In this document: positions 7,129-16,025 of the stretch, piece after piece
How positions within the stretch are numbered: the stretch's first letter is position 1
How the letters are laid out: each line of letters opens with the position of its first letter
Source of the DNA: CAZRXG01 sp964603985
Lineage (GTDB): Bacteria; Chloroflexota; Anaerolineae; Aggregatilineales; UBA3940
NCBI GenBank assembly: GCA_964603985.1
Contig: CAZRXG010000027.1
Span: forward strand, 1 to 59,931
DNA: 59,931 nt
Reading direction: 5' to 3'
The notes under the pieces: model-generated
What the model was told of the DNA's origin: nothing
Databases searched by the model: none
What the model saw: the letters and a program-made list of their open reading frames with translations, nothing else
Position numbers and translations under genes: made by a program

Positions 7129-9555
7129 ATGGCTGTAAACCTGACGCTGCAAGATTTTGCGATCCCGCTCCTGCTTCTGCTCAGCTACCTGCTGCTCGCG
7201 ATCTTCGTCACTGCCCGGCGCGGGCTGCGAGGCCGCGAACCGGCCTTCTTCGTCATTCACCTCGTCATCGCCATCGCCGGTTTTTTGAGCCTCACAAGGG
7301 GCGGGTTCCGCGTCATCTGGGGCGGCGTCCCCTGGGAACTGCTGGGGGCGTACTTATTAATTGGCATCGGCTTCACTTTCTGGAGCTTTACCCGCGCCTT
7401 CCTGCAAAAATCGCCGTTGGCTATCGGCGGCTGGCTGCCTGCGCTCCTCATTGTCCTGGCCTTGATTGCGCTCGATGCGGGCTTTGTCACGCTGCCCGCC
7501 GTCTCGCTCGCCCCCTTCAGCGACGCCTCGCTGGCCTACCTGGTCGCCACCCTCACCCTGGTCGTCTACCTCGTTGCCACGCTCGTCACGGTGCTGGTCG
7601 AGTATGCTCGCCGTCCCAGTCCTCTGCATCGCAACCGCATCCTGTACTGGCTGCTCAGCACCGCGATCCTTGTCGTCGGTCTGGCGCTTGTGCTGAGCCG
7701 CCGCGAGATCGCCGAGCTTGGCGGCATCGTCGTCCACCTGGTAGGCGCCATTCTGATGACCTACATCGTCGTCCAGCCGCAACTGCCCGGCATCGCGACC
7801 GGCATATGGCGCTTCCTGAGCTACGTCCTTACGACGCTCATCCCCGCTGCCATTGCTGCCGGGCTGAGCCTGGGGCTGATCTACGTCTTGAGCCTCTCGC
7901 CGCTCTTCCGGCTGCAACTCAACGAGGACACGCTCTTTGGCGTGGCGATCACCGGCTTGATTGCCTTTCTTCTGTATTGGCCGCTCGCCACCCTCACACG
8001 CAGAGCAACCAACCGCCTCTTCTTTGGACGCGGCTACGGCGTCGAGCGCGTGGTCGGGGAGTACAGCCAGGCCATCAGCCGCACCATCAACCTGGAGGCC
8101 CTAACCGCCACCGCCACCAGAATCATCGATGGTGCGCTGGGCATCCGGCGCGGCACGCTGCTGACCGTCCAGGAGAAAAGCGACGACGGTTGGCGGCTGC
8201 GTGTCATCGAGGGCATCGATGTCCCGGCAGGGCAGCCTGACCTGATGCTGCAACCGGACACACCGCTTGCCGACTGGCTCGTCAGGCAGGGGAAGCCCCT
8301 CCACCAATACACGATGGATGTTGCCCCCCAGTTTGACTCCCTTGCAGATGAGACCCGCGAGATCTGGCATCGACTGGGGATGGAGCTTCTCGTCCCCATC
8401 AGGCGCTCGGATAACCTGATCGGCCTGCTGGCGCTCGGCGTTCGCAAGGCCAGCCGGTCCTACTCCGGCGACGACATCTCGCTGCTGGCCACGCTGGCCG
8501 ACCAGACCGCCGTCGCGCTCGAAAACGCCTCGCTGTTCGACCGCATCCAGCGCCGGGCCGAGCAGCTCGCCCTGCTGAACGAGATCGGCCAGGTGATTAC
8601 TACCTCCATCGAGATGGACGAAGCGCTGGGGCTGATCGCCCAGCGCATCAAGGAGGCTTTCAAAGGCGCTACCGGCTTCATCTTCCTGCTGGACGACGGA
8701 CAAACCCAGTTGACCCTTCAGAGTGCCTTCGGCCAGGCGAGGCCGGGTTCTGGTGTGTTCCAGGCGCGGATCGACCAGGGGCTTATTGGCGCAGTCGCCG
8801 CCACAGGCAAGTCTGTGCTCGTCACCGATCTCCCGGAGCACCACCGCTACGACGCATCGGTTGAGGGGAAACTGGTGCCCGGTGCGAAGCTGGCGCTGTG
8901 CGTGCCGGTCCTGGCCAAGGACAGGGTCATCGGCGTTATCCTGGTCGTAGACCCGGCACAGAAAAACATCGGGCGGGAGGAACTCGACCTGCTCTCGTCG
9001 ATTGCCTCGTTTGCTTCGATTGCCATCGAGAACGCCCGGCAGGTCGCCGCCCGCGAAGCCAGACTGCGCGAACAGCTGCAGACGCTCCAGATCCAGGTCG
9101 ATGAGCTTAAACGCGCCCAGGAAGTCGAACTAATCACCGAGTCTGAGTACTTCCGCCGCCTGAAGGCCGAGGCCGGTGAACTTCGCGACCGCAGGCGGGA
9201 GCGAGAGGCCACCCCCAGCGAGCGTATCCGGCGCGAACTGGCGAAGCGTCCCAAGGCGGAGGGCGTCACGCCCGCCGATATCGCCGAGTTGAGCAATCCC
9301 CTGCGCGCCACGCTGAACAAGTTGCTGCGCGAGAACGGAATGGCGCTCGACGAACTGGCGGCCAGCCTCGGCCTGGAGGACGAGAACGAAGCGCGCCAGA
9401 TTGCCGAGTTGCTGGTGGAGAAGGGGTTCCTCGAACCGGGTGAGAAGCGGGCCGACGACCAGATCTTCTACGCTCTGCACTTTGCTCACAAAGCCACCCG
9501 GCGCAAAATAGGGCTGCCACCCGAAGTGTGGGACGCGCTGGCCGACGAGGACTGA
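7129..9555 (+). CDS. Membrane protein with two GAF domains and C-terminal winged helix
   Basis: This 808-residue protein has about eight or nine hydrophobic helices in residues 1-290, then a first GAF domain (about 305-465) and a second (about 480-640). A coiled-coil follows (about 640-700), then a winged-helix-like end (about 705-808) containing ALDELAASLGL, VEKGFLEPGE and a PPEVWDALAD tail. No histidine kinase, GGDEF or cyclase domain follows the GAF domains, so its output must be through the coiled-coil or winged helix, or through partner proteins. Candidates are the MinD-like ATPases encoded on either side and the winged-helix protein at 3643-4077. GGGGAGAAAGCTG before the ATG is a good ribosome-binding site. 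Confidence 0.75.
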   Translation: MAVNLTLQDFAIPLLLLLSYLLLAIFVTARRGLRGREPAFFVIHLVIAIAGFLSLTRGGFRVIWGGVPWELLGAYLLIGIGFTFWSFTRAFLQKSPLAIGGWLPALLIVLALIALDAGFVTLPAVSLAPFSDASLAYLVATLTLVVYLVATLVTVLVEYARRPSPLHRNRILYWLLSTAILVVGLALVLSRREIAELGGIVVHLVGAILMTYIVVQPQLPGIATGIWRFLSYVLTTLIPAAIAAGLSLGLIYVLSLSPLFRLQLNEDTLFGVAITGLIAFLLYWPLATLTRRATNRLFFGRGYGVERVVGEYSQAISRTINLEALTATATRIIDGALGIRRGTLLTVQEKSDDGWRLRVIEGIDVPAGQPDLMLQPDTPLADWLVRQGKPLHQYTMDVAPQFDSLADETREIWHRLGMELLVPIRRSDNLIGLLALGVRKASRSYSGDDISLLATLADQTAVALENASLFDRIQRRAEQLALLNEIGQVITTSIEMDEALGLIAQRIKEAFKGATGFIFLLDDGQTQLTLQSAFGQARPGSGVFQARIDQGLIGAVAATGKSVLVTDLPEHHRYDASVEGKLVPGAKLALCVPVLAKDRVIGVILVVDPAQKNIGREELDLLSSIASFASIAIENARQVAAREARLREQLQTLQIQVDELKRAQEVELITESEYFRRLKAEAGELRDRRREREATPSERIRRELAKRPKAEGVTPADIAELSNPLRATLNKLLRENGMALDELAASLGLEDENEARQIAELLVEKGFLEPGEKRADDQIFYALHFAHKATRRKIGLPPEVWDALADED

Positions 9556-9635
9556 GTTGCCAGATGGTGGGCGGAGAAAAACACAAGCTGCTCGCAGCGT
9601 TGCGAGCCGGGTAAACAGAGGGAGCCTGAGCGACA

Positions 9636-10391
9636 GTGTCAAAAATAATTTCAGTCCATTCCTTCCATCGCGGCACCGGCAAATCAACCATCATCGCCAA
9701 CGTCGCCACACTCCTGGCCATCGAAGGGCTGCGCGTGGGCGTGATCGACACCGGCTTTCAGTCGCCGAGCGTGCATATTCTCTTCGACCTCGACGAGACC
9801 GAGATCGAGCACGTGCTCAACGACTACATATGGGGCAAGTGCGACATTGAGCAGACGGCCTACGACGTGACCTCGAAACTGAATACGAAGGTCAAGGGCC
9901 GGTTGTTTTTGGTCCCGTCGAGCACAAGCACCCGCGAGATCGCGTTCATCACCCGCAAGGGTTACGATGTCGGCCTGCTCAACACCGGCCTCCGCAAACT
10001 GGTCAACGCTCTCGGCCTCGACCTGTTGATGCTCGACACCCACGCCGGGATCAACGAAGAAACCCTGCTCTCAATCGCCCTGAGTGACGCGCTGGGCGTG
10101 ATCCTGCGCGTCGACAAGCAGGATCATCAGGGCACCGCAGTTACCATAGACCTGGCCCGAAAGCTCAGCGTATCCCGCATCATGCTCATTCTCAACGAAA
10201 TACCCCCCGGCTTCGACCTCGATGGTGTCAGAGCGGAGGCGGAACGCACCTACGACTGCGAGGTCATCGCCGTGCTGCCTCACTCCGAGGAACTGCTGGC
10301 CCTCGCCAGCGAGAGCATCTTCGTGCTACGCTACCCCAAGCATCCAAACACCGTGCTGCTTCAGGAGATCGCCCGCAAGCTGACCAGCTGA
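9636..10391 (+). CDS. MinD/ParA-family ATPase, degenerate catalytic residues (copy 2)
   Basis: This 251-residue paralogue of the 6179-6934 product starts at GTG with AGAGGGAG upstream. Its P-loop reads SFHRGTGKST: Lys16 is kept but the signature Lys at position 11 is His and the following Gly is Arg. The switch I segment VGVIDTGFQSPS keeps D38 but has Gly at position 40, where MinD uses a catalytic Asp. It can probably bind nucleotide but may hydrolyse poorly. A heterodimer with copy 1, one partner degenerate, is an attractive inference. It lies 80 bases after the GAF gene and is probably co-transcribed. Confidence 0.8.
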   Translation: MSKIISVHSFHRGTGKSTIIANVATLLAIEGLRVGVIDTGFQSPSVHILFDLDETEIEHVLNDYIWGKCDIEQTAYDVTSKLNTKVKGRLFLVPSSTSTREIAFITRKGYDVGLLNTGLRKLVNALGLDLLMLDTHAGINEETLLSIALSDALGVILRVDKQDHQGTAVTIDLARKLSVSRIMLILNEIPPGFDLDGVRAEAERTYDCEVIAVLPHSEELLALASESIFVLRYPKHPNTVLLQEIARKLTS

Positions 10392-10813
10392 GAGCGCAGC
10401 AGGGACAGTTTTCCCTCCCCCTGCATCGCCGCCCGGAGAGTCCCCAGCCTCCTGGGGCGGTGCTCATGGGGAAAAGTCCCCATATGTGATAGCCCTTGTG
10501 TCCTATATACTGGTAGTGCGGGGTGGGGTATTTGTTGCCTGGTCGAGTCTCGAAGGCACAGTGCTTGTTACAGTCCCCACGTACCTTCGTTACATATAAT
10601 GCAGGGGTTTGACGCCGTTTCACAAAGCCAGATCCGGTGGCAACAGGGGCTTGCTGCTCGCCCCGGTACTCAACCCGCCAGAGCAACATGTGCCCGATGG
10701 ACTCCTGATTTTGGACCATCAGGTTGAACCTGCAATTATTGCACATGCGCAACACATTGAAATTATCTATGCTCAGACTGGTTTATTCTTCCTGAGGGAA
10801 CCGAGAAGTCATC
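10392..10813. other. Intergenic region before the polysaccharide locus
   Basis: This 422-base gap holds two small inverted repeats: CCCCAG/CTGGGG (10442-10447 and 10452-10457) and GGGGA/TCCCC (10468-10472 and 10477-10481). They may end the MinD/GAF transcript. A short open frame (10609-10821) overlaps the next gene and does not look like a protein. No clear promoter is recognised, though the last 120 bases are AT-rich. Confidence 0.4.
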
Positions 10814-13027
10814 ATGAATAATCATTTTTCAGAGCCCGGCGCAAGAGATGAGATCGACCTCGAACAATACGTCCTTTTGCTGCGGGCCCACCTATGGCTG
10901 TTGGTAATCGCAACAGTCCTCGCCGCGATCATCGCATTTATCGGCAGCCAGTTCGTGACACCCATCTACCAGGCCTCGACCACCGTGCTGATCGACGAAG
11001 CCCCCAGCACCGACATCGCGGATTACAACGCGCTCCTGACAAGTGAGCGGCGGGCACGCACCTACGCTCAACTGCTGACCGAGCAGCCGGTGCTGGAAGC
11101 GACCATCGAGCGATTGGGATTGACGATGGACCTGGAGACATTGAGCGCGGCGGTTGAGGCCAGGCGTGTCCCCGACACACAGTTGATCCAGATTCTGGCG
11201 GAGCATACCGACCCGGCCCTGGCAGCCGATATCGCCAACACCATCGTGGCAGTGTTCACCGAGCAAACCGAGGCAATCCAGACCTCGCGATACGAGGACA
11301 CCAAGGCCAGCCTGTTGAACCAACTGGCAGACCTGGAGCGGCAGATCGAAGACACCAACCTCGCGATAACAGCGCTGGGGGACAGCCCGGAAGACAAAGC
11401 CGAGAAAGTCCGGCTGGAGGCACTACAGGCGCAGTACCGCCAGAGCTACACCAACCTGCTGCAAAGCTACGAGGAGGTGCGTGTCGCCGAGGCACGGGCA
11501 GCCTCCACGGTGATCCCGGTCAAGGTGGCAACCCCGCCCGACAAGCCGGCGCGTCCCAACACGCTGTTAAACACCGTGCTGGCCGGTGGAATGGGGCTGC
11601 TGGTGGCCGTCACGGGTGTGTTCATCAAGGACCTACTCGACGACGCCCTGAAAAGCCCGGACGACATCACGCGGCTCCTGGACCTGCCCATCCTGGGTTT
11701 GATCGCCCACATCGACGTGGGTGCCGAGGAAGAGCTGCTCATTTCCGCCACCGATCCACGTTCGCCCATCGCAGAGGCCTTCCGCTCACTGCGGACAAAC
11801 ATCCAGTACGCAGGCGTGGACCGGCCAATACAGACCCTGCTGGTCACCAGCCCCTCACCGGAGGATGGAAAATCGACGGTGGCCTCTAACCTGGGCGTGG
11901 TGATCGCGCAGAACGCCCGCCAGGTGGTGCTGATGGAAGGCGACCTGCGCCATCCGGCGGTACACAAGCGCATGGGACTCCCGAATGAGTCGGGGCTTAG
12001 CGCGCTGTTTGTCGGCGCGCTGGAGCAACTGGACAGTGTGCTGCAAAGGTCACACATCCCCGGCCTGGCGGTGCTGTCATCGGGCGGCATACCACCCAAC
12101 CCGTCGGAGCTGCTTGACTCCGAGCGGACACGGCGTATCCTGGACTACATCAATGGCCGGGCCGAAATGGTGCTGATCGACGCGCCGCCGATCATGGCGG
12201 TGGCCGACGCGGTCGTGCTGGCCCCGCACGTCGACGGGGTGCTGCTGGTCGCCAGGGTGGGGAAGACGAGGATCACGGCCATCAAGCAGGCCGTCGAGCA
12301 GCTAAAGCGCGTAGGGGGCAACCTGATCGGCGTGGTGATGACGTCGGTTGACGCAAAAGGTGCCCGCTACAGCCGCTACTATCACTACTATTATTCCCAT
12401 TATGGGCACTATAGCAGCAAAGAGGAGGGCAAGTCAGGGGCCAAAGGAGGCAACGGTTCGCTGGTCGACAAGCTGGGCATCCCGTTAGGCGGTGCGTCGC
12501 GGGGGGCCAGGATGTCAGGCCCGGCCCGCGGAGGCGCATCGTATGGGACCGTCCAGGCTGCCGACCTGTCGGCGTACGCGTCCGGGCACGCAGCCGGGAA
12601 CCCGGGGACCTCGCAAGCACGCCACAGATCGCAAACACGCTCCGGGAAGCCATCGGCAAAAGGGATGTGGATGGCTATACTGGGAGGGTGCATAGCCATC
12701 ACCGGGGTGGTGATCGCCATCCTGGGGGCAGGCCAGTTCATGGGATGTACGGGGTTGGGCCTGGGCGTGGGCGTCATGGGGATCGGGCTGTTCGTCGCAG
12801 GCATCGGGCGCTCAATCGGCAGATCCGCGCTCAGCGCGGGGCTGATCGTCGCCGGGATGGGCGCGGTGGGGGTAGGCGCGATCTACGCGACGACCGGTGC
12901 GATCTACGTTAAGAACGGCGGTGTCGCCACGGGTTGGGGACTGGTTATCGTCGGGGCGTGGCTGCTGGTAGTCGGTCTGGGCACGGTTGCCTTCGGGGCA
13001 AGGCGGATCCCCCGGACAAGCCAGTAG
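10814..13027 (+). CDS. Wzc-like chain-length regulator/BY-kinase with extra C-terminal membrane domain
   Basis: This is a polysaccharide co-polymerase fused to a bacterial tyrosine kinase, 737 residues. A Wzz domain has transmembrane segments at about 27-45 and 252-270. The kinase has Walker A SPEDGKSTVASNL (348-360), a Walker A' reading VVLMEGDLRHP (the usual first Asp is Glu375) and Walker B VLIDAPP (453-459). The tyrosine cluster at 519-533 (YSRYYHYYYSHYGHY) is the expected autophosphorylation tail. Unusually the protein does not end there: after a Gly/Ser-rich linker come four Gly-rich hydrophobic segments (about 618-727). It begins the capsule/exopolysaccharide locus and should control chain length and export. 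Confidence 0.9.
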   Translation: MNNHFSEPGARDEIDLEQYVLLLRAHLWLLVIATVLAAIIAFIGSQFVTPIYQASTTVLIDEAPSTDIADYNALLTSERRARTYAQLLTEQPVLEATIERLGLTMDLETLSAAVEARRVPDTQLIQILAEHTDPALAADIANTIVAVFTEQTEAIQTSRYEDTKASLLNQLADLERQIEDTNLAITALGDSPEDKAEKVRLEALQAQYRQSYTNLLQSYEEVRVAEARAASTVIPVKVATPPDKPARPNTLLNTVLAGGMGLLVAVTGVFIKDLLDDALKSPDDITRLLDLPILGLIAHIDVGAEEELLISATDPRSPIAEAFRSLRTNIQYAGVDRPIQTLLVTSPSPEDGKSTVASNLGVVIAQNARQVVLMEGDLRHPAVHKRMGLPNESGLSALFVGALEQLDSVLQRSHIPGLAVLSSGGIPPNPSELLDSERTRRILDYINGRAEMVLIDAPPIMAVADAVVLAPHVDGVLLVARVGKTRITAIKQAVEQLKRVGGNLIGVVMTSVDAKGARYSRYYHYYYSHYGHYSSKEEGKSGAKGGNGSLVDKLGIPLGGASRGARMSGPARGGASYGTVQAADLSAYASGHAAGNPGTSQARHRSQTRSGKPSAKGMWMAILGGCIAITGVVIAILGAGQFMGCTGLGLGVGVMGIGLFVAGIGRSIGRSALSAGLIVAGMGAVGVGAIYATTGAIYVKNGGVATGWGLVIVGAWLLVVGLGTVAFGARRIPRTSQ

Positions 13028-13089
13028 CCTGCCCGGTTCGTTTCAGAACGCAGGTCTCTCTCCCGGCACTCTCGTGTGGAAAGTGGCAC

Positions 13090-14415
13090 ATGCTCTCCTT
13101 CGTCACCCGGATGTGGGAAACTTACAAAGAGCAAGGTGAGCGCTCTACCCTCATCGCCGCAAAAGGGGCTTTGATAGCACTTTTGATTCAGGCCAGCGGG
13201 GCGGGGACGAAGTACGTCCTACAGATTCTCCTGGCGAGGTGGCTGGGCGCTGTGGAGTACGGCGCTTACACATACGTCCTGACGTGGGCCCAGGTTCTGG
13301 CCCTGCTCGCCGGTCTGGGACTGGCGTTCAGCGCCATCCGCTTCGTCCCAGAATACCTCTCAGGCCAGAAGCTCGCGCATATCAAGGGCCTGATCGTACA
13401 AGGTTCGGGCCTGATACTGGCCGTCAGCGTCGGCGTCGCCGCAGCCGGGTCGGGGCTGGTGCACTCCCTGAACATCAGCCCCGCAGCGTTCCTGCCCGGT
13501 CTGTGGCTGGTTCCTCTTCTTGCCCTTACCACCTTCCTCTCCGAGGTCATCCGGGGGACACAGAACATCGGGCTGGCCTACCTGCCCTCGATGCTCCTGC
13601 AACCTCTGCTGACCATTGCGGCAGCTTTTGCCTTTCTCCGGCTGACGGGGAACCTGACCAGCGTCTCGACAATCGGCGTCACGGCCACGGTGCTGCTGCT
13701 CATGATCGGTACACAGGCAGGATTCATCCGCCGGATACTCCCCGGCGACCTCTTCCGACACCGATCCGAGAAGGAGACACGCACGTGGCTGCGGGTCTCC
13801 CTGCCCCTGCTGTTCGTCTCCGCTTCGATATTCTTCCTGAACCAGGCCGATCTGCTGTTCATCGGGTTCCTGAGAGGCCCGGAGCAGGCTGGCTACTACG
13901 CGGCAGCCGTCAAAACGGCCTTCCTGGTGAGCCTGATACTGACGGCGGTCAACGCGTCGGTCGCGCCGCTGATTGCGTCGCTGTGGGCCGAGAAGGACGT
14001 TTCCGGTCTCCAGAGCCTGGTTCTGACCGTGACCAGGTGGACGCTGCTTGTCTCTGTGGTTGTCGCGCTCGGCCTGCTTATCACGGGCAGGCTGATCCTG
14101 CACCTGTTTGGGCCGGGATTCCAGGTGGCATACATCCCACTTCTGATCCTGATCTCAGGGCAGGTCGTCAACGCCGGGGCCGGGCCGGTGGGCTACCTGC
14201 TGAGCCTCACCGGCTACCACGACCTGGCCGCACGAGTCTACGGGATCAGCGCTCTGCTGAACATCGTCCTGCACATCATCCTGATCCCCCGCTTCGGCCT
14301 CTTGGGCGCGGCGCTGGCGACGACGACGACCATGATACTGTGGAACGTCTGGCTGACCTACCTGGTGCGGAAAAACCTGGGCATTCGTTCGTTCGTGTCA
14401 CAGTTCGGCCCGTAG
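13090..14415 (+). CDS. Polysaccharide flippase (Wzx/MATE-like)
   Basis: This 441-residue integral membrane protein has about 12-14 hydrophobic helices. The N-terminus (KGALIALLIQASGAGTKYVL, then LLARWLGAVEYG) is the typical start of Wzx/oligosaccharide flippases, which move lipid-linked repeat units across the membrane. The start at 13090 is preferred over 12934 because the earlier frame overlaps the kinase gene, and GGAAAG precedes this ATG. It follows the BY-kinase by 62 bases in the same direction. Confidence 0.85.
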   Translation: MLSFVTRMWETYKEQGERSTLIAAKGALIALLIQASGAGTKYVLQILLARWLGAVEYGAYTYVLTWAQVLALLAGLGLAFSAIRFVPEYLSGQKLAHIKGLIVQGSGLILAVSVGVAAAGSGLVHSLNISPAAFLPGLWLVPLLALTTFLSEVIRGTQNIGLAYLPSMLLQPLLTIAAAFAFLRLTGNLTSVSTIGVTATVLLLMIGTQAGFIRRILPGDLFRHRSEKETRTWLRVSLPLLFVSASIFFLNQADLLFIGFLRGPEQAGYYAAAVKTAFLVSLILTAVNASVAPLIASLWAEKDVSGLQSLVLTVTRWTLLVSVVVALGLLITGRLILHLFGPGFQVAYIPLLILISGQVVNAGAGPVGYLLSLTGYHDLAARVYGISALLNIVLHIILIPRFGLLGAALATTTTMILWNVWLTYLVRKNLGIRSFVSQFGP

Positions 14416-14459
14416 GCGCAGTTTGCATCCGGCAGAGCATACACTTAGAGAAATTCCAG

Positions 14460-14675
14460 ATGGACAACGCAAACGTGAAGGTGCTCTACATCGGCGGATA
14501 CGGTCGCAGCGGCAGCACTTTGCTTGAGCGGGTGCTGGCGCAAATCGACGGCTTCGTGTTTCTTGAGAATGGTAGAGGCGAACCCACGTGTTTGCCCTCT
14601 TGCCACAAATTGCGTGGACCTGGCGGGTCAACCACTCAGCTTCCTGAAAAAGAGAACTCGCTATGCGTGTATTGA
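14460..14675 (+). pseudogene. Truncated sulfotransferase (N-terminal fragment)
   Basis: Only about 35 residues look like a protein family: VKVLYIGGYGRSGSTLLERV, the 5'-phosphosulfate-binding P-loop region of PAPS-dependent sulfotransferases. After GFVFLEN the sequence is no longer sulfotransferase-like and the frame stops at 14675, overlapping the next gene. A complete enzyme would be around 300 residues. The break coincides with the start of a more AT-rich gene block, so an insertion or replacement probably cut the gene here. Confidence 0.6.
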
Positions 14676-15781
14676 TCGATGCCCACATGCTCGGCCAGCA
14701 GGAAACCGGCAATGAAGTCTACATCGCCAATCTTTTATCCGGATTAGACGCCATTCCTGAGATAACCTGTGCAGCCGTATTCTCACCTGGTTATACAAGC
14801 TACTCATTCAAAAACATCGAGTCACTTACTCTCCCTACCGAGGGCAACTGGCATCGTCTGGCATATGCATTATCCGCAGTCTGTAAAGAATGGCAGGCTG
14901 ACATCCTGCATGTAACGTACAATGCGCCATTTACCATACCCTGCAAACTGGTAGTCAGTGTGCATGATGTCTCTTTCAAACGATATCCGAATGCCTTTTC
15001 ACACCGCGACCGATTATTGTTCGCCACGCTCTTACCGCTCACCCTGCACCGGGCCGCTGCCGTGATCACGCTTTCACAACATGCCAGAGATGAGCTTTCG
15101 ATGTACTACCCTTTTTTGCAGGAGAAAATCCACGTAACCTATCTGGCCGCAGGTAATCGTTTTGTCGCACCCGGCGAAGTGGAAGCCGGCTATACGATCA
15201 GAGAAAAGTATCACGTTGAACCAGGCTACATTCTGGCGGTAGGCAATCTGCAACCCCGCAAGAATCTGAATCGTTTGCTTGAGGCTTTTGCCACGACCCT
15301 GCCCGAACTACCGCGCACAACGCAATTGGTCATTGTCGGGAAAGCGCACTGGCAGGCCTCGACGGTGTACCAGGCAATTGAGGAATTGGGCATCACTGAT
15401 CGAGTGGTACTTACGGGTTATGTGCCGGATGACGATTTACCGGCGCTATATTGTATGGCCAGCTTGTTTGTCTATCCTTCTCTCTATGAAGGATTTGGCT
15501 TGCCGGTATTGGAGGCGATGGCCTGTGGTACACCGGTCATCACATCCAATGTGGCTTCTTTACCTGAGGTCGCCGGTGAGAGCGCCATTCTAGTTGATCC
15601 TTACCAGGTTGAGGAAATAGCGCAGGCTATGCAACGTGTCATGACCGATCACGATCTGGCGAAGGGACTCTCTCGAAAAGGGGGGGAGCATGTAAAGCAG
15701 TTCTCGTGGCTAAAGACGGCGCGGGAGACCTACTCTATTTATCAGTCAGCGATGGAGCGCAACAGGCCTTATCGGCAATAG
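14663..15781 (+). CDS. Glycosyltransferase family 4 (GT-B)
   Basis: This 372-residue retaining glycosyltransferase carries the usual two Rossmann-type domains. The N-terminal half has MRVLIDAHMLGQQETGNEVY and HVTYNAPF; the C-terminal half has ILAVGNLQPRKNLNRLLEAF, VVLTGYVPDDDLPALY and the donor-binding EX7E motif EGFGLPVLE, then GTPVITSNVASLPEVAG. It would transfer a sugar from a nucleotide donor to the growing repeat unit at the inner membrane face. Base composition is clearly more AT-rich than the flippase gene upstream, pointing to a different origin. Confidence 0.9.
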   Translation: MRVLIDAHMLGQQETGNEVYIANLLSGLDAIPEITCAAVFSPGYTSYSFKNIESLTLPTEGNWHRLAYALSAVCKEWQADILHVTYNAPFTIPCKLVVSVHDVSFKRYPNAFSHRDRLLFATLLPLTLHRAAAVITLSQHARDELSMYYPFLQEKIHVTYLAAGNRFVAPGEVEAGYTIREKYHVEPGYILAVGNLQPRKNLNRLLEAFATTLPELPRTTQLVIVGKAHWQASTVYQAIEELGITDRVVLTGYVPDDDLPALYCMASLFVYPSLYEGFGLPVLEAMACGTPVITSNVASLPEVAGESAILVDPYQVEEIAQAMQRVMTDHDLAKGLSRKGGEHVKQFSWLKTARETYSIYQSAMERNRPYRQ

Positions 15782-16025
15782 TTGAATCGAATTTGGGTAA
15801 GTAAATGGTTCCTGGTACTCCAAACCCGACGTGAAGTCTTCTGATCCGCTAAATCTGTTAACCAGAGCATTTTTGAGAAGACATGGGAGCAGCGATGGCA
15901 ACTGCACTCGGCCTGGCTTTCACCAATCTTTCCGCAATGGGCCCGGTATATTGGAAGCTCTATATTCTCACGCTGCCTGTTCCGACCATTCCGCGTAGGT
16001 GGCTACAGTGTAGAGGTGGCCCATA
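15782..16025 (+). other. Short region with possible gene remnant
   Basis: No convincing gene fills these 244 bases. A 43-codon open frame (15895-16026) ends in TAATG, overlapping the next start. Another frame reads as Trp/Arg-rich sequence that looks like part of a protein. Both may be debris of a larger lost gene; I cannot name it. Confidence 0.3.

Noticed and set aside
6179..10391. A chromosomal Min or Par partition system
   Set aside because: No MinC, MinE or ParB gene and no parS-like repeats are seen, and the signature Lys is altered in both ATPases.
10609..10821. Short 70-codon frame before the BY-kinase gene
   Set aside because: It lacks a ribosome-binding site and overlaps the kinase start; it resembles non-coding leader.
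13239..14675. 478-codon frame covering the flippase region
   Set aside because: Only its end (from 14460) looks like protein, a sulfotransferase fragment; the rest is a shifted frame of the flippase gene.
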